A stretch of DNA of 64,000 bases from Trichomonas vaginalis G3. Its lineage: Eukaryota; Parabasalia; Trichomonadida; Trichomonadidae. The stretch is from assembly GCF_026262505.1 (NCBI RefSeq), contig NC_067205.1, positions 5,580,001 to 5,644,000 of the forward strand, given 5' to 3'. Positions 10,771 to 18,710 of the stretch are shown here, in pieces. Position 1 is the first letter of the stretch; each line of letters opens with the position of its first letter. The notes under the pieces are model-generated. The model did no database searches. It saw only the letters and a program-made list of their open reading frames with translations, and was not told where the DNA came from. Both the position numbers and the translations under genes were made by a program.

Positions 10771-11582
10771 TCTGGGGAGCACAAGGAGGAGGTCATAATG
10801 TTAATGGTGGCCCAGGAGGATATTCAAAAGGCATCCTTTCACTAAAAAACGAAACAAAAGGATTTTTATATATTGGTGGAAAAGGAACTGCAGAGGAAAA
10901 AAATGACAGACAAATTGGAGGATTTAATGGAGGTGGATTTGGATATTATTCTAGTTCTTCATATGGAGGCGGTGGAGGTGGTGCAAGTGATATTCGCCTT
11001 GAAAAAGATTCACCATTCAATCGAATAATTGTTGCAGGTGGTGGAGGGGGGGGGTCAGGATACTTTGACATAGATAAAATATGTATAGGTAGAAATTTTT
11101 TGGGAGGTTCAGGAGGTGGATACCAAGGGGGAGATGGATTGTACCTTCATAGTTATGCTGAATATGCAGCCTATGGTGGAACTCAGATAAATCCAGGTGG
11201 ATTAAAATATGGTTCTCGCACAACTGCAAAATTTGGAGAAGGGGGATCATGTACTGGAACATCAACTGATACTGCTGGCCCAGGGGGTGGAGGAGGTTGG
11301 TATGGAGGAGCTGCATCTGGAAAATTAGGATTAAGTGCTGCAGGAGGTTCAGGATATGTTTTAACTTCGACTTCTTTTAAACCAGATGGATATCAGTACA
11401 AGAGAGAATATTTTTTGATGAAAGCATCAACTAAGAATGGAGTCAGATTTGGAAATGGTGTTATCAAAATCACATTGTTAGATAATATTGATAACGAAAA
11501 TATTAAAATTCGTGGCTGCGGCATATCAGGTTTTAGTTTTTCACAACTTATTTCATTTATAACATTACCTTCCGTTGTATAA
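10771..11582 (+). pseudogene. 3' part of a glycine-rich (ALK-type) protein gene
   Basis: From LWGAQGGGHNVNGGPGGYSKG to ...FSFSQLISFITLPSVV this is a close paralogue of 45929-46903. It is a Gly-rich domain with repeated GGxGGG runs, the block GGGGGGASDIRLEKD and the segment SGYVLTSTSFKP near the end, matching the ALK/LTK-type glycine-rich family. The C-terminus has a short hydrophobic end. It follows the transposon directly at the duplicated TCTGGGGAGC, so its natural N-terminus lies at 8632-8800. The frame after the insertion is undamaged, which fits a recent insertion. Confidence 0.8.
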
Positions 11583-11941
11583 CATTTCTTCTTTTCTTTT
11601 TGTTAATTTTTCTATAACATTTGAAATTTTGATCTTTTTAAAAAATTTGATTATTAGACTTAGGTATATGTTGAGAAAAATTTTATTGAATAAACGATAA
11701 GAAATCATGAATTAATTTCTTGAAAACTTCAAAGTTTTTTAAGATATATTATAGATTTATAAATACAGGGCATGACACATAAAATCCTTGCTCTATAGTT
11801 TTTAAACAGAAATTCATTTTCAAAATCATAAAAAATATGAAGCAGTCTTGATACCCAATTAAAAATTCTATACATATTAGAATGATGTTTATGAGAATCT
11901 TATATTGAATCAAGTTTATTTTTTTTAATGAAATCGAATGA
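11583..11941. other. Gene-free AT-rich spacer
   Basis: This is the 3' flank of the glycine-rich gene followed by stop-rich AT sequence. TAAA and AATAAA-like words occur after the stop, as expected of a 3' end. No coding region, RNA gene or repeat was recognised. Confidence 0.6.
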
Positions 11942-12088
11942 AAGTTAGTCAAATTTGAATATCAACAGTTTTATTTCGAACCAATTGATAATGATACATG
12001 CCAAATTGGCATATCTAATAATAAACGTGCCAATGCACCTATTAATGGAATTTCAATTTCCGGAAAAGTCATTATTCCAAGTTACGCA
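11942..12088 (+). pseudogene. BspA-like LRR gene fragment, left of the Maverick
   Basis: The frame opens after TGA 11939-11941 and reads FEYQQFYFEPIDNDTCQIGI to GKVIIPSYA, the N-terminal style of trichomonad BspA-like surface proteins (DDTCQIG...IPxxI). No ATG is present, so the gene was already 5'-truncated or its start has decayed. It stops at TACGCA 12083-12088, and the same gene continues at 34014 after the 21.9-kb Maverick with TACGCA repeated. BspA-like proteins are leucine-rich surface proteins linked to adhesion; this one is disrupted. Confidence 0.7.
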
Positions 12089-12271
12089 AGTTAGTATACA
12101 TATCAAGGGTACGGCGGCACTGCGCGCCTCCTTACCCATGATATGTGAATTTGACACTTTACGAAACCATTAACGTATATTTTACAATACAAACGACAAC
12201 ACTAACTTAACCTTAAATATTTACAAAGCCACCAACCACTTCACCTCACTAATGTAAAAAAATAAACGTTC

Positions 12272-12592
12272 TCACTTACAAAAGTATTGCAACTCCTCCC
12301 ATTGCTGTGCTTCATATAACAGCTCATAATCTTCTGACTCACTTTCTTCTTCATATAGGTCAAAATCACTGTCATAGTTTATACCTGTAAGTTTTGACAA
12401 AGCTAATGAAACACGCTTACCGTTTGTATCATATGCTTGTATAAACTTTCCATTATGCTTGTAGTCATAAACGCTCAAACTAACTTTACCCTTTCTCCCT
12501 CGTATCTGATAGAATGTATTTTCACGAGGAACGAAGAACAAATTCTTGAACTCATGACCGTTGTAGTTTGTTATCTCAATAGTTTTCGTCAT
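12272..12592 (-). CDS. Maverick: 106-residue protein inside the left terminal repeat
   Basis: This small acidic protein (MTKTIEITNYNGHEFKNLFF..., ending QQWEELQYFCK) has a predicted beta-rich N-terminal half and a very acidic segment (DLYEEESESEDYELLYE). The same gene lies in the right terminal repeat at 33510-33830, so the element carries two inward/outward mirrored copies. The start is preceded by an ATTTTTAT box and TATAAATG. Family unknown. Genes inside terminal repeats are often expressed early or regulate the element, but that is inference. Confidence 0.65.
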   Translation of the reverse strand: MTKTIEITNYNGHEFKNLFFVPRENTFYQIRGRKGKVSLSVYDYKHNGKFIQAYDTNGKRVSLALSKLTGINYDSDFDLYEEESESEDYELLYEAQQWEELQYFCK

Positions 12593-12679
12593 TTATATAA
12601 AAATAAAATAAAAAATAAAATAAAAAATAAACTTAAAAATTAATGATATCACCACCCTCACACGTATGAAAACATAGCA

Positions 12680-12745
12680 CAAAAATAAATTTAGGTGAAG
12701 TGGTGAGATCTCACCCGTTTTCTCACCTGTTTTTTCACCCTGTTG
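12680..12745 (+). promoter_or_regulatory. Iterated inverted-repeat cassette C1 (GGTGA type)
   Basis: AAAAATAAATTTAGGTGAAG is followed by GGTGAGATCTCACC, then TCTCACC and TTTTTTCACCCT. The first unit pairs with the last and the second with the third or fourth. It lies between two divergent or tandem small genes inside the terminal repeat. Identical copy in the right repeat (C7). Confidence 0.75.
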
Positions 12746-12748
12746 AAT

Positions 12749-13276
12749 TCATTGCTTTATAACTCTCTTCCTTGGTTTCTTTTTAGTTGCTTTCTTCACG
12801 TCTGTCTCCAACTTGACTGTCTTTCTTCTTCGTCCATAATGATACCAATTACTTCCACCAGTCAATGGGTCAAATGGTCGTTCATAAGGGTTTCCATACA
12901 TTCCATAAGGTCCGTATGGATAAACCGCTGGTGGAGAAGAAAAATTTTCTTTAGTTCCATCGACTCTATTTAAATGCATTGTTTCACCTTTCATCTGGTC
13001 ATTAAAGTCTTTTGCGTGTTTTGCAAACTCATCGTCCTTTCCTAAAGCATTTTCTGACTCAGTCGCAACCAAATTGGATGCTTTATTTATGAGCCCTATT
13101 TTATTTAATCTTAACTTCTTTGCAACCCAGCCTCCAATCTTCCCTTTATTTGCATCTAATGTCTTCGAAACCCTTCCTCCACTCATTTTATTTACTGCGT
13201 CATAAGCTCCAAGTGCTTTTGCTCCAAATGCTAATGCTTTTGTTCCCATTGCGCCTAAAGCTGCCCAAGCTACCAT
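12749..13276 (-). CDS. Maverick: basic Gly/Ala-rich protein, possible minor virion protein
   Basis: The 175-residue protein has a hydrophobic small-residue N-terminus (MVAWAALGAMGTKALAFGAK), a middle with basic helices, a Pro/Tyr/Gly stretch (YPYGPYGMYGNPYE) and a strongly basic end (KKATKKKPRKRVIKQ). This resembles core or membrane-active minor virion proteins of adeno-like lineages in general character only; there is no motif that proves it. It is the first of a block of minus-strand genes (12749-14450) that almost abut, suggesting joint expression. A GATTTTAATA box and GTAAATG precede the start. Confidence 0.55.
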   Translation of the reverse strand: MVAWAALGAMGTKALAFGAKALGAYDAVNKMSGGRVSKTLDANKGKIGGWVAKKLRLNKIGLINKASNLVATESENALGKDDEFAKHAKDFNDQMKGETMHLNRVDGTKENFSSPPAVYPYGPYGMYGNPYERPFDPLTGGSNWYHYGRRRKTVKLETDVKKATKKKPRKRVIKQ

Positions 13277-13501
13277 TTACACCATATTAAAATCATCTCT
13301 CTTCAATATTATCTCATAAAAGTTCTCGTTACTGGAGAAAGTCAATGAAACATAAGCGTTCTCACGGGCTTCGCCCTCACCGCGTTGCGGTCTATCTAAC
13401 TTATTTCTTATATCATCTATACGCTTCAAAATGTCTGAACAATTGCTAACATCTTCTACAACAGTTATTTCATCATGAATGACCTTCAAGAACAAGCTCA
13501 T
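13277..13501 (-). CDS. Maverick: small unknown protein, 74 residues
   Basis: This short frame lies directly between its neighbours (stop and start touch the adjacent genes). It carries the residues DRPQRGEGEARENA, which are encoded by a GC-rich paired mini-hairpin (13366-13390) that looks inserted in the frame. TTAAATG precedes the start. Family unknown. Confidence 0.45.
   Translation of the reverse strand: MSLFLKVIHDEITVVEDVSNCSDILKRIDDIRNKLDRPQRGEGEARENAYVSLTFSSNENFYEIILKRDDFNMV
13366..13390. repeat. GC mini-hairpin pair (a), inside a reading frame
   Basis: Two adjacent stem-loops: GGGC-TTC-GCCC at 13366-13376 and CCGC-GTT-GCGG at 13380-13390. GC-rich in an AT-rich gene. Confidence 0.8.
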
Positions 13502-14077
13502 TTAATATGCTATTAAAATCATCTCAATAATGAGTCCATCCTTTCCATCTTTAGGTAGCACAACATCTTTCATTGAAGAAGGTTCGACAAGTCTTATGTT
13601 AAACTTACTGACAAAGTTTGTTATACTATAATGCTTCGGCGGCGAATACATGTAGTTTGAAAGACATAATATAGATTCTTCAGCAAATTCACTTATACTG
13701 GATTTTATAACAATGTTCTCACGAGACCAAATACCACCAATTGACAATCTTGTAAGCAATCCTGCTGAACCTTCTACTGTAAACGTCGATGGTAACATTC
13801 CACGAAGGTCATCTATTGACATCGTTGAGTCACTGTATTTAAATATTTTCTTAAAGCAATCGTCATTATCTAACCATGCAATAGCTTTGAAGTTTTCATT
13901 CGAATATACATCTGCTTCATTAAATGTAAAACCTGACTTCTTTGCAGAGATGACTTTAAAATCTATTGAGTTTGTTTCAAAATTATATGCTATGGTAACT
14001 TCTGAAGGTAATGGATGTCCTTCCGCAGTCAGTTGTTCTCTCACTACCGTTTGAAGCTTTGTATTAAAAACTTTCAT
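13502..14077 (-). CDS. Maverick: unknown 191-residue protein, possibly structural
   Basis: The frame reads MKVFNTKLQTVVREQLTAEG to ...GLIIEMILIAY. Alternating hydrophobic and polar segments suggest a beta-rich fold. It belongs to the compact minus-strand block and abuts the gene at 13277-13501. It shares general style with the 254- and 285-residue beta-rich proteins at 16592-17356 and 29365-30222, so a virion component is a fair guess. No motif gives a function. Confidence 0.5.
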   Translation of the reverse strand: MKVFNTKLQTVVREQLTAEGHPLPSEVTIAYNFETNSIDFKVISAKKSGFTFNEADVYSNENFKAIAWLDNDDCFKKIFKYSDSTMSIDDLRGMLPSTFTVEGSAGLLTRLSIGGIWSRENIVIKSSISEFAEESILCLSNYMYSPPKHYSITNFVSKFNIRLVEPSSMKDVVLPKDGKDGLIIEMILIAY

Positions 14078-14168
14078 GTCATCTCCTGTATCTAGTTCAC
14101 ATACACAGCAACAGGAAAACTATCTTGCTTCTTTGTTTCATCATTATACCTCAAAACATTAAAGTTCT

Positions 14169-14381
14169 TCAATAATATTGTTCTTCCTGCTGGAATACTT
14201 CGAACTGTCTGATTTCAATAGCTTTCTCACCTCCTACATACTCTACCCAGTGTCTTGGATATTCATAAGTATACTGACTTTCTTGAATTTTGGTTGGTTT
14301 CATCATAACGTGTTCATAGTATATCTTTATACTCTTGTCAGTTAGACTCGGTGCTATGTTCTGAATATTTCTGACTTGCAT
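14169..14381 (-). CDS. Maverick: small unknown protein
   Basis: The frame extends upstream to 14450, but the part from MQVRNIQNIAPSLTDKSIKI is more likely the gene, because the upstream residues overlap the opposite-strand start of the ATPase region. The product of about 70 residues ends RQFEVFQQEEQYY. Family unknown. Confidence 0.4.
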   Translation of the reverse strand: MQVRNIQNIAPSLTDKSIKIYYEHVMMKPTKIQESQYTYEYPRHWVEYVGGEKAIEIRQFEVFQQEEQYY

Positions 14382-14399
14382 TTTTAATGGAGATAAAAT

Positions 14400-15281
14400 G
14401 AAGCATTTAATACATGACGTAGATGAAGACATGAATGAAACTACAGACAAACTTAACTCTTCTCTTATTCTTCCTTTCAGTAAGGACTATGAGTTCTGTT
14501 CAAATGGTGTTATTTCTATTGTGGAAAGATGGGTTCAGGTAAGACATTTAACCTCATTCGTCATATACTCATAACAGAACGTTTAGGAAATGACTCTATT
14601 ATGACCAAATCATTATATCAGCAACTTCAGACTCTATGGACTCAACAGCGAAAACATTTATGTCAAAAGTTCAAGCCTCTGTCGTTAAAGTTCCAGACAG
14701 TGAACTCATTGAATTTCTTCAACGTTACATTCGACGTAAGAGGAAATATTATGCCATCGTTGAATTTATACAGTCAGGAATGCAAAAGACTTCTGAGGAG
14801 ATGGAAAGAATTATTGACAAACACCACTTACGTCAATACTCAGGAGTTTACGATATGAAACGACTTACAAACTACATTCTGTCAAAACTTTCAAAATACC
14901 CCTTCAAAAAATCCTTCAAACACTCTGCTCGTTTGCGACGACTTCGCCGGAAAAGGTTTAGTGTCAAAGCCTGACTCACCATTAGCTAACATCATAACTA
15001 AAGTCAGACATTACCATTTAACTGTAGCAATACTTATGCAAACATGGAGGTTTTTAGCTTTAAACATAAAACGTCTCATAACTGACTTCGTTATCTTTCA
15101 AGGTTTCTCACGCTATGATATTGAACTCATTTGGAAACAGTCAGGTATAACATTACCTTTTGAAGAAATTTGGGAAGCATATAAGTCTCTCATCTCTCCT
15201 CGTTCATACCTTGAGATTCATATCATGACTAATACCATTAAAGTCAAAAATATTCCATGGGAACGACCAACATTGTTTTAA
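14400..15281 (+). pseudogene. Maverick: FtsK/HerA-type packaging ATPase region (fossil)
   Basis: A Walker A motif, KMGSGKT, is encoded at about 14524-14544, preceded by a beta-strand-like stretch as in A32/FtsK-HerA genome-packaging ATPases. Downstream pieces keep a helix-rich middle and an end with ILMQTWRFLALNIKR, typical of the later part of the P-loop fold. In Polintons this enzyme would load DNA into capsids. The region is interrupted. Confidence 0.7.
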
Positions 15282-15796
15282 AGTTTAACCTTCAATTGAC
15301 TGATGGTAAACAAATTCCATGCATCTCTGTCGCCATTTCTGTTAATATTTTTGCTGTCATTCATATCATCCACTTCCCCATCCGTTAGCTTTTGAGGATA
15401 TGCGTTAGAATAGCTGTTCTTAAATGAAGGCTTTTCACCTTTGAGAGCATAAACTCTATAACTTTCTGCATACTTTATGTTTGAACCTCCTGAGCCATCA
15501 TTGACATAAATTTTTATAGGCTTCCACCCTTTGTTCATGTTCCTGCTTCTTCCCTTAGCTCTTTTGTTCAGTAGTTCTACATCTTTATACACAGCACCTG
15601 TCTCAGTGAATTCAACAATATTTTCATTCGTTAGCTTTACATTCAAACCCTTGTCGAGTATATTGTTCATTTCATACATATAAAAGGTTTTTATTCTATA
15701 TGAAATGAGAAGCAAATCCATCTTAGCTGGTGCCGTTAATGTTCCAATTGAACCAACATCAAATGTTGACTCACGAACGACAAACAATATTGTCAT
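15278..15796 (-). CDS. Maverick: unknown 172-residue protein
   Basis: The frame reads MTILFVVRESTFDVGSIGTL to ...AWNLFTISQLKVKL. It runs tail to tail with the ATPase region, overlapping at the stops. The sequence has a beta-rich N-terminal half and a Ser/Gly/Asn-rich, probably flexible, C-terminal half (GSGGSNIKYAES). No family is recognised. A structural role is possible given the neighbours. Confidence 0.5.
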   Translation of the reverse strand: MTILFVVRESTFDVGSIGTLTAPAKMDLLLISYRIKTFYMYEMNNILDKGLNVKLTNENIVEFTETGAVYKDVELLNKRAKGRSRNMNKGWKPIKIYVNDGSGGSNIKYAESYRVYALKGEKPSFKNSYSNAYPQKLTDGEVDDMNDSKNINRNGDRDAWNLFTISQLKVKL

Positions 15797-15834
15797 AAAG
15801 AACTATAGTTCAGAGTGTTTGAAAGAAAAAGAAC

Positions 15835-16338
15835 CAGAACTTAAGTCGGTTCGAATTGGAGCATCGCCGTGAATTTAAACACAGCTTCAAACGCTAACGC
15901 TACATCAGATGTTAAGTTAGAGTATCCACCACTGGACCAAATTCTTTCAAGAGAAGCCAACGACAACCTTACACAAATGTTCAAACAAATCCTTCAGATA
16001 ACGTAGACCATTACCTTCTTCAGTTATACCAAACAATTTTACTCAAAGACGATAAGAAGCTTTTGACAAATCTTATAAGTAAGAACCAAATAATTCTAAC
16101 AAAGGAGGACCTTGAAAATGTTATCTCACGAATAACAAGGAAACAATGTGTCATTGACTATCTCGACCCTGAAATCGAATGCTGTGGTCAAACTCCACTA
16201 TTCATGAAAATAGGTAACATCCGCATCATTGAAACACCAGGAACTACAGGAGTTGAGTTTAAGTATAAATATTCGAACGAGTATACAAAACTTTCAACAG
16301 AATATAAGCTTTGTTTGAAATATGTTTTAGTAAATTAA
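15835..16338 (+). pseudogene. Maverick: unknown coding remnant
   Basis: The later part (from about 16063) is open and encodes a piece with LTKEDLENVISRITRKQCVI and a Cys-containing segment DPEIECCGQTPLF. The upstream part shows coding-like sequence that is interrupted. It is followed at once by the GC mini-hairpin pair (b). No family recognised. Confidence 0.4.
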
Positions 16339-16345
16339 AGCAGTC

Positions 16346-16373
16346 AGGACCTTCGGTCTTGGCGCTTTGCGCC
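16346..16373. repeat. GC mini-hairpin pair (b)
   Basis: GACC-TTC-GGTC (16348-16358) is followed by GGCGC-TTT-GCGCC (16361-16373), just after a stop codon and before a convergent gene end. Confidence 0.8.
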
Positions 16374-16388
16374 GTCAGTCAAAAAATT

Positions 16389-16631
16389 TCAAGTTAGCAA
16401 TTTGTAATATCTATCCAAAACTTCTTCAACAGTATCGAACTCATCTTCATAATGCAAACCTAATCTTATTGACTTGGTGCAGTTTTCACTAACACAATAT
16501 TTTTCTGTTCTCTTGACTGACATAACTAACTCATTTGTTTCATCAAACAGCAACAACCAAAGTTCATGACCTAATACATAACATTCATACTTTATATTTT
16601 TAGCTCTGAGTTCTCTTGTAAGCTGTTGCAT
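16389..16631 (-). CDS. Maverick: small unknown protein, 80 residues
   Basis: The frame reads MQQLTRELRAKNIKYECYVL to ...VLDRYYKLLT. It overlaps the 3' end of the next minus-strand gene (16592-17356), an arrangement typical of compact viral-type genomes. Contains several Cys residues (CYV, YCVSENC). Function unknown. Confidence 0.45.
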   Translation of the reverse strand: MQQLTRELRAKNIKYECYVLGHELWLLLFDETNELVMSVKRTEKYCVSENCTKSIRLGLHYEDEFDTVEEVLDRYYKLLT

Positions 16632-17356
16632 TTAATATTTTCTAAAAAGTCAACTTCAACAGTCATTCGCACTGGTGCCTTCAGTTCTACAGGCTCTCCT
16701 TGAAAGTCAACAAGTCTGAATTGCATGTCTTTCAAATTATGAGGACTAATGCGAACCCATTTACCTAAATGAGTTGCTATGACAGGAACGTTTGGAATGA
16801 ACATTGAATTGACTGCATAACAGAAGGATTTATATTCTACTGAACCTTTACTATTAACTCCTGAAATGCCTGTGACATTAGCTATTTTAGACTCAATGTA
16901 TAAACAATTACCATAACATACGTATGAAACAGATTTCATCTCAATCGTTTTGTCAACACTTTTCAAAGGAAATGTCATATGGTATGCACCCAAAAGAAGT
17001 TGTACTCTATGACTCATTCGTGTTATCTTAAACTCCTTCGCATAACTGAACTTCAATGTTCCCTCAGAAGAGAGTTCGACATCTATATTGTCAATAGTTT
17101 CTTCATTTATGAGAGTATCTATGACTCCAGCAATTTTATCTATTCTATACCCAGCTCTGTTAGGAAATGTTATAACACTTCTTTTGTCATCTATTTCAAT
17201 CTCTATGAAATCTGTTTCATCTGTTATGACAAAAGTTGCGATAATATTGAAGTCAACAACTCTGAAAGCAAGCGCTTCATTCTGAAGACCTAAGTTTGTT
17301 TGTAGCTTTACTGTCCCGTATTCGTTTGGGTCTGTACTTTGCAAATAGAACAACAT
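16592..17356 (-). CDS. Maverick: beta-rich 254-residue protein, possible minor capsid/fibre-base
   Basis: The protein (MLFYLQSTDPNEYGTVKLQT ...) is dominated by alternating beta-strand patterns (FIEIEIDDKRSVITFP, YVCYGNCLYIESKIANVTG). It is divergent from the collagen-like gene at 17374, sharing an 18-bp spacer, which implies a bidirectional promoter. Its position beside fibre-like genes makes a virion role likely (penton or fibre-anchor type), but no diagnostic motif is visible. Confidence 0.5.
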   Translation of the reverse strand: MLFYLQSTDPNEYGTVKLQTNLGLQNEALAFRVVDFNIIATFVITDETDFIEIEIDDKRSVITFPNRAGYRIDKIAGVIDTLINEETIDNIDVELSSEGTLKFSYAKEFKITRMSHRVQLLLGAYHMTFPLKSVDKTIEMKSVSYVCYGNCLYIESKIANVTGISGVNSKGSVEYKSFCYAVNSMFIPNVPVIATHLGKWVRISPHNLKDMQFRLVDFQGEPVELKAPVRMTVEVDFLENIKCNSLQENSELKI

Positions 17357-17373
17357 TTTATTCTCATTAAAAT
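17357..17373. promoter_or_regulatory. Divergent promoter with TCATT initiator
   Basis: The 17 bp between two divergent starts include TCATT at 17364-17368, which fits the trichomonad initiator (TCA+1YW) placed 8 nt before ATG 17374. The other strand has ATTTTAAT before its start. Confidence 0.5.
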
Positions 17374-18399
17374 ATGACTATTGCTGCATATGCGTATGAA
17401 ACAAATGAAGCAAGAAGAGCACATGAACTAGTAAACGAAAACTCAACTTTAACCATTGAAGGCAATGATTTAGTCATTGACGATGGAAAAACTAAAAAAG
17501 TCATTGATTTCGATACTTTTAACACTTATGACCCATTCATTACAATAAGTAAAGTTCCCATCATAAATGATGGAACGGTGCAATATATAAATTCTACAGT
17601 AGATGCCTCATTAGTGAAAGTATTAAATGTTCTCATTGAATTGTTAAAGAGCTTTCGATTTGACGACAACATTAAATGCCTAAAGAATTTAGTCATGAAT
17701 GAGAAACAAATTCTCGGCGTTGCTGGTAGCAGTAATGATATACACCTTATGACATTAGAATATTATAACGAACATAAAGATGAACTGAAAGGAGAGAAGG
17801 GTGACACCGGACCTCAAGGACCACAAGGAATACAAGGAATACAAGGAATACAAGGACCTCAAGGCGAAAACGGTTTGGATGGTGAAGATGGAAAGGATGG
17901 AAAAACTGCTAAATCATGGATATGGAACCTTATAAATACTGGTTTAACAGCTGCTTCATATGGAGTTCTTCAATACCAAATCGGAAAGATATGGGCAGTA
18001 CTTGGTGAAGAAGTTTTAGATGACGTTAAAAATGCTTTGAACTTCATTTCAAATGGTTCTGATACTATTAAAACTTTATCTGGTTGGATGCAAGAAACAA
18101 GGAGTCAAATAGATACTGTAAGACGTATAGCAAACAATGCACGTACGGGATTGGATACTTTACGAGAAGCACAAAATACACTAAAGGAAGCAAATGATAT
18201 TCTTGGCTCAGTATCAGACATGCATGAAGATTGGCTTAAAGGTATTGACAAATCTTTAAAAAATCACAGTCAGTCTATTGCTGACTACAAGAAAAGTATA
18301 GATTTTTTACATAGTGCTATGGACGTACATGATGGAAGCATAAGGAACTTACTTAATGCTAACAATAACTTACCAGGAACTATTAAAGCATTTATATAA
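17374..18399 (+). CDS. Maverick: collagen-like fibre protein, 341 residues
   Basis: After a beta-rich head of about 140 residues comes a run of about 13 Gly-X-Y triplets (GEKGDTGPQGPQGIQGIQG, then GPQGENGLDGEDGKDG). A hydrophobic helix (NLINTGLTAASYGVLQYQI) and a long heptad-rich coiled coil to the end follow. Collagen triplets next to trimeric coiled coils are the usual plan of phage and viral fibres. The next gene region (18438-20307) also encodes fibre-like proteins, so the block probably forms an appendage or attachment module. The start is supported by a TCATT initiator just upstream. Confidence 0.75.
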   Translation: MTIAAYAYETNEARRAHELVNENSTLTIEGNDLVIDDGKTKKVIDFDTFNTYDPFITISKVPIINDGTVQYINSTVDASLVKVLNVLIELLKSFRFDDNIKCLKNLVMNEKQILGVAGSSNDIHLMTLEYYNEHKDELKGEKGDTGPQGPQGIQGIQGIQGPQGENGLDGEDGKDGKTAKSWIWNLINTGLTAASYGVLQYQIGKIWAVLGEEVLDDVKNALNFISNGSDTIKTLSGWMQETRSQIDTVRRIANNARTGLDTLREAQNTLKEANDILGSVSDMHEDWLKGIDKSLKNHSQSIADYKKSIDFLHSAMDVHDGSIRNLLNANNNLPGTIKAFI

Positions 18400-18437
18400 A
18401 GTCCTTTGTAAAACCTGGTGCTCTAACATTTAGGTCT

Positions 18438-18710
18438 TTGAGAGCAAGAGCATTGAAGTCAAGAGATGCAGAAACTCCAACAGAACCTACAGAAGGAACT
18501 GAAACAACAGAAACTCCAGAAGAACCACCAAAACCAACGGCAAATGAAATATTGTTCGAATATTTTCCAAGGTACTCTGTTCTCATTGCATACATTCAAG
18601 AAATACTTAAGAAAGCAGACTTGACTTTAGGAGATGATGAAAGTTCTGTATATCTTTCGTTCCAGTTTCAAATAGCAGAACTTTTTGAGACAGATATGCT
18701 TAATGTATGA
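18438..18710 (+). CDS. Maverick: small Thr/Pro/Glu-rich protein
   Basis: About 90 residues: a Thr/Glu/Pro-rich linker (ETPTEPTEGTETTETPEEPP) and a helical end (YIQEILKKADLTLGDDESS). It ends overlapping the start of the fibre gene at 18685. It could be a chaperone or linker of the fibre module; no family recognised. Confidence 0.45.
   Translation: MRARALKSRDAETPTEPTEGTETTETPEEPPKPTANEILFEYFPRYSVLIAYIQEILKKADLTLGDDESSVYLSFQFQIAELFETDMLNV

Larger units (their letters stand above)
12089..12773 (+). repeat. Maverick left terminal inverted repeat
   Basis: This is the inverse of 33329-34013, about 685 bp. The two copies are almost identical except for a patch of about 60 bp at roughly 12430-12485 inside the small gene they carry. 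The repeat includes one iterated inverted-repeat cassette (12680-12745) and the 106-residue gene. Confidence 0.92.
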
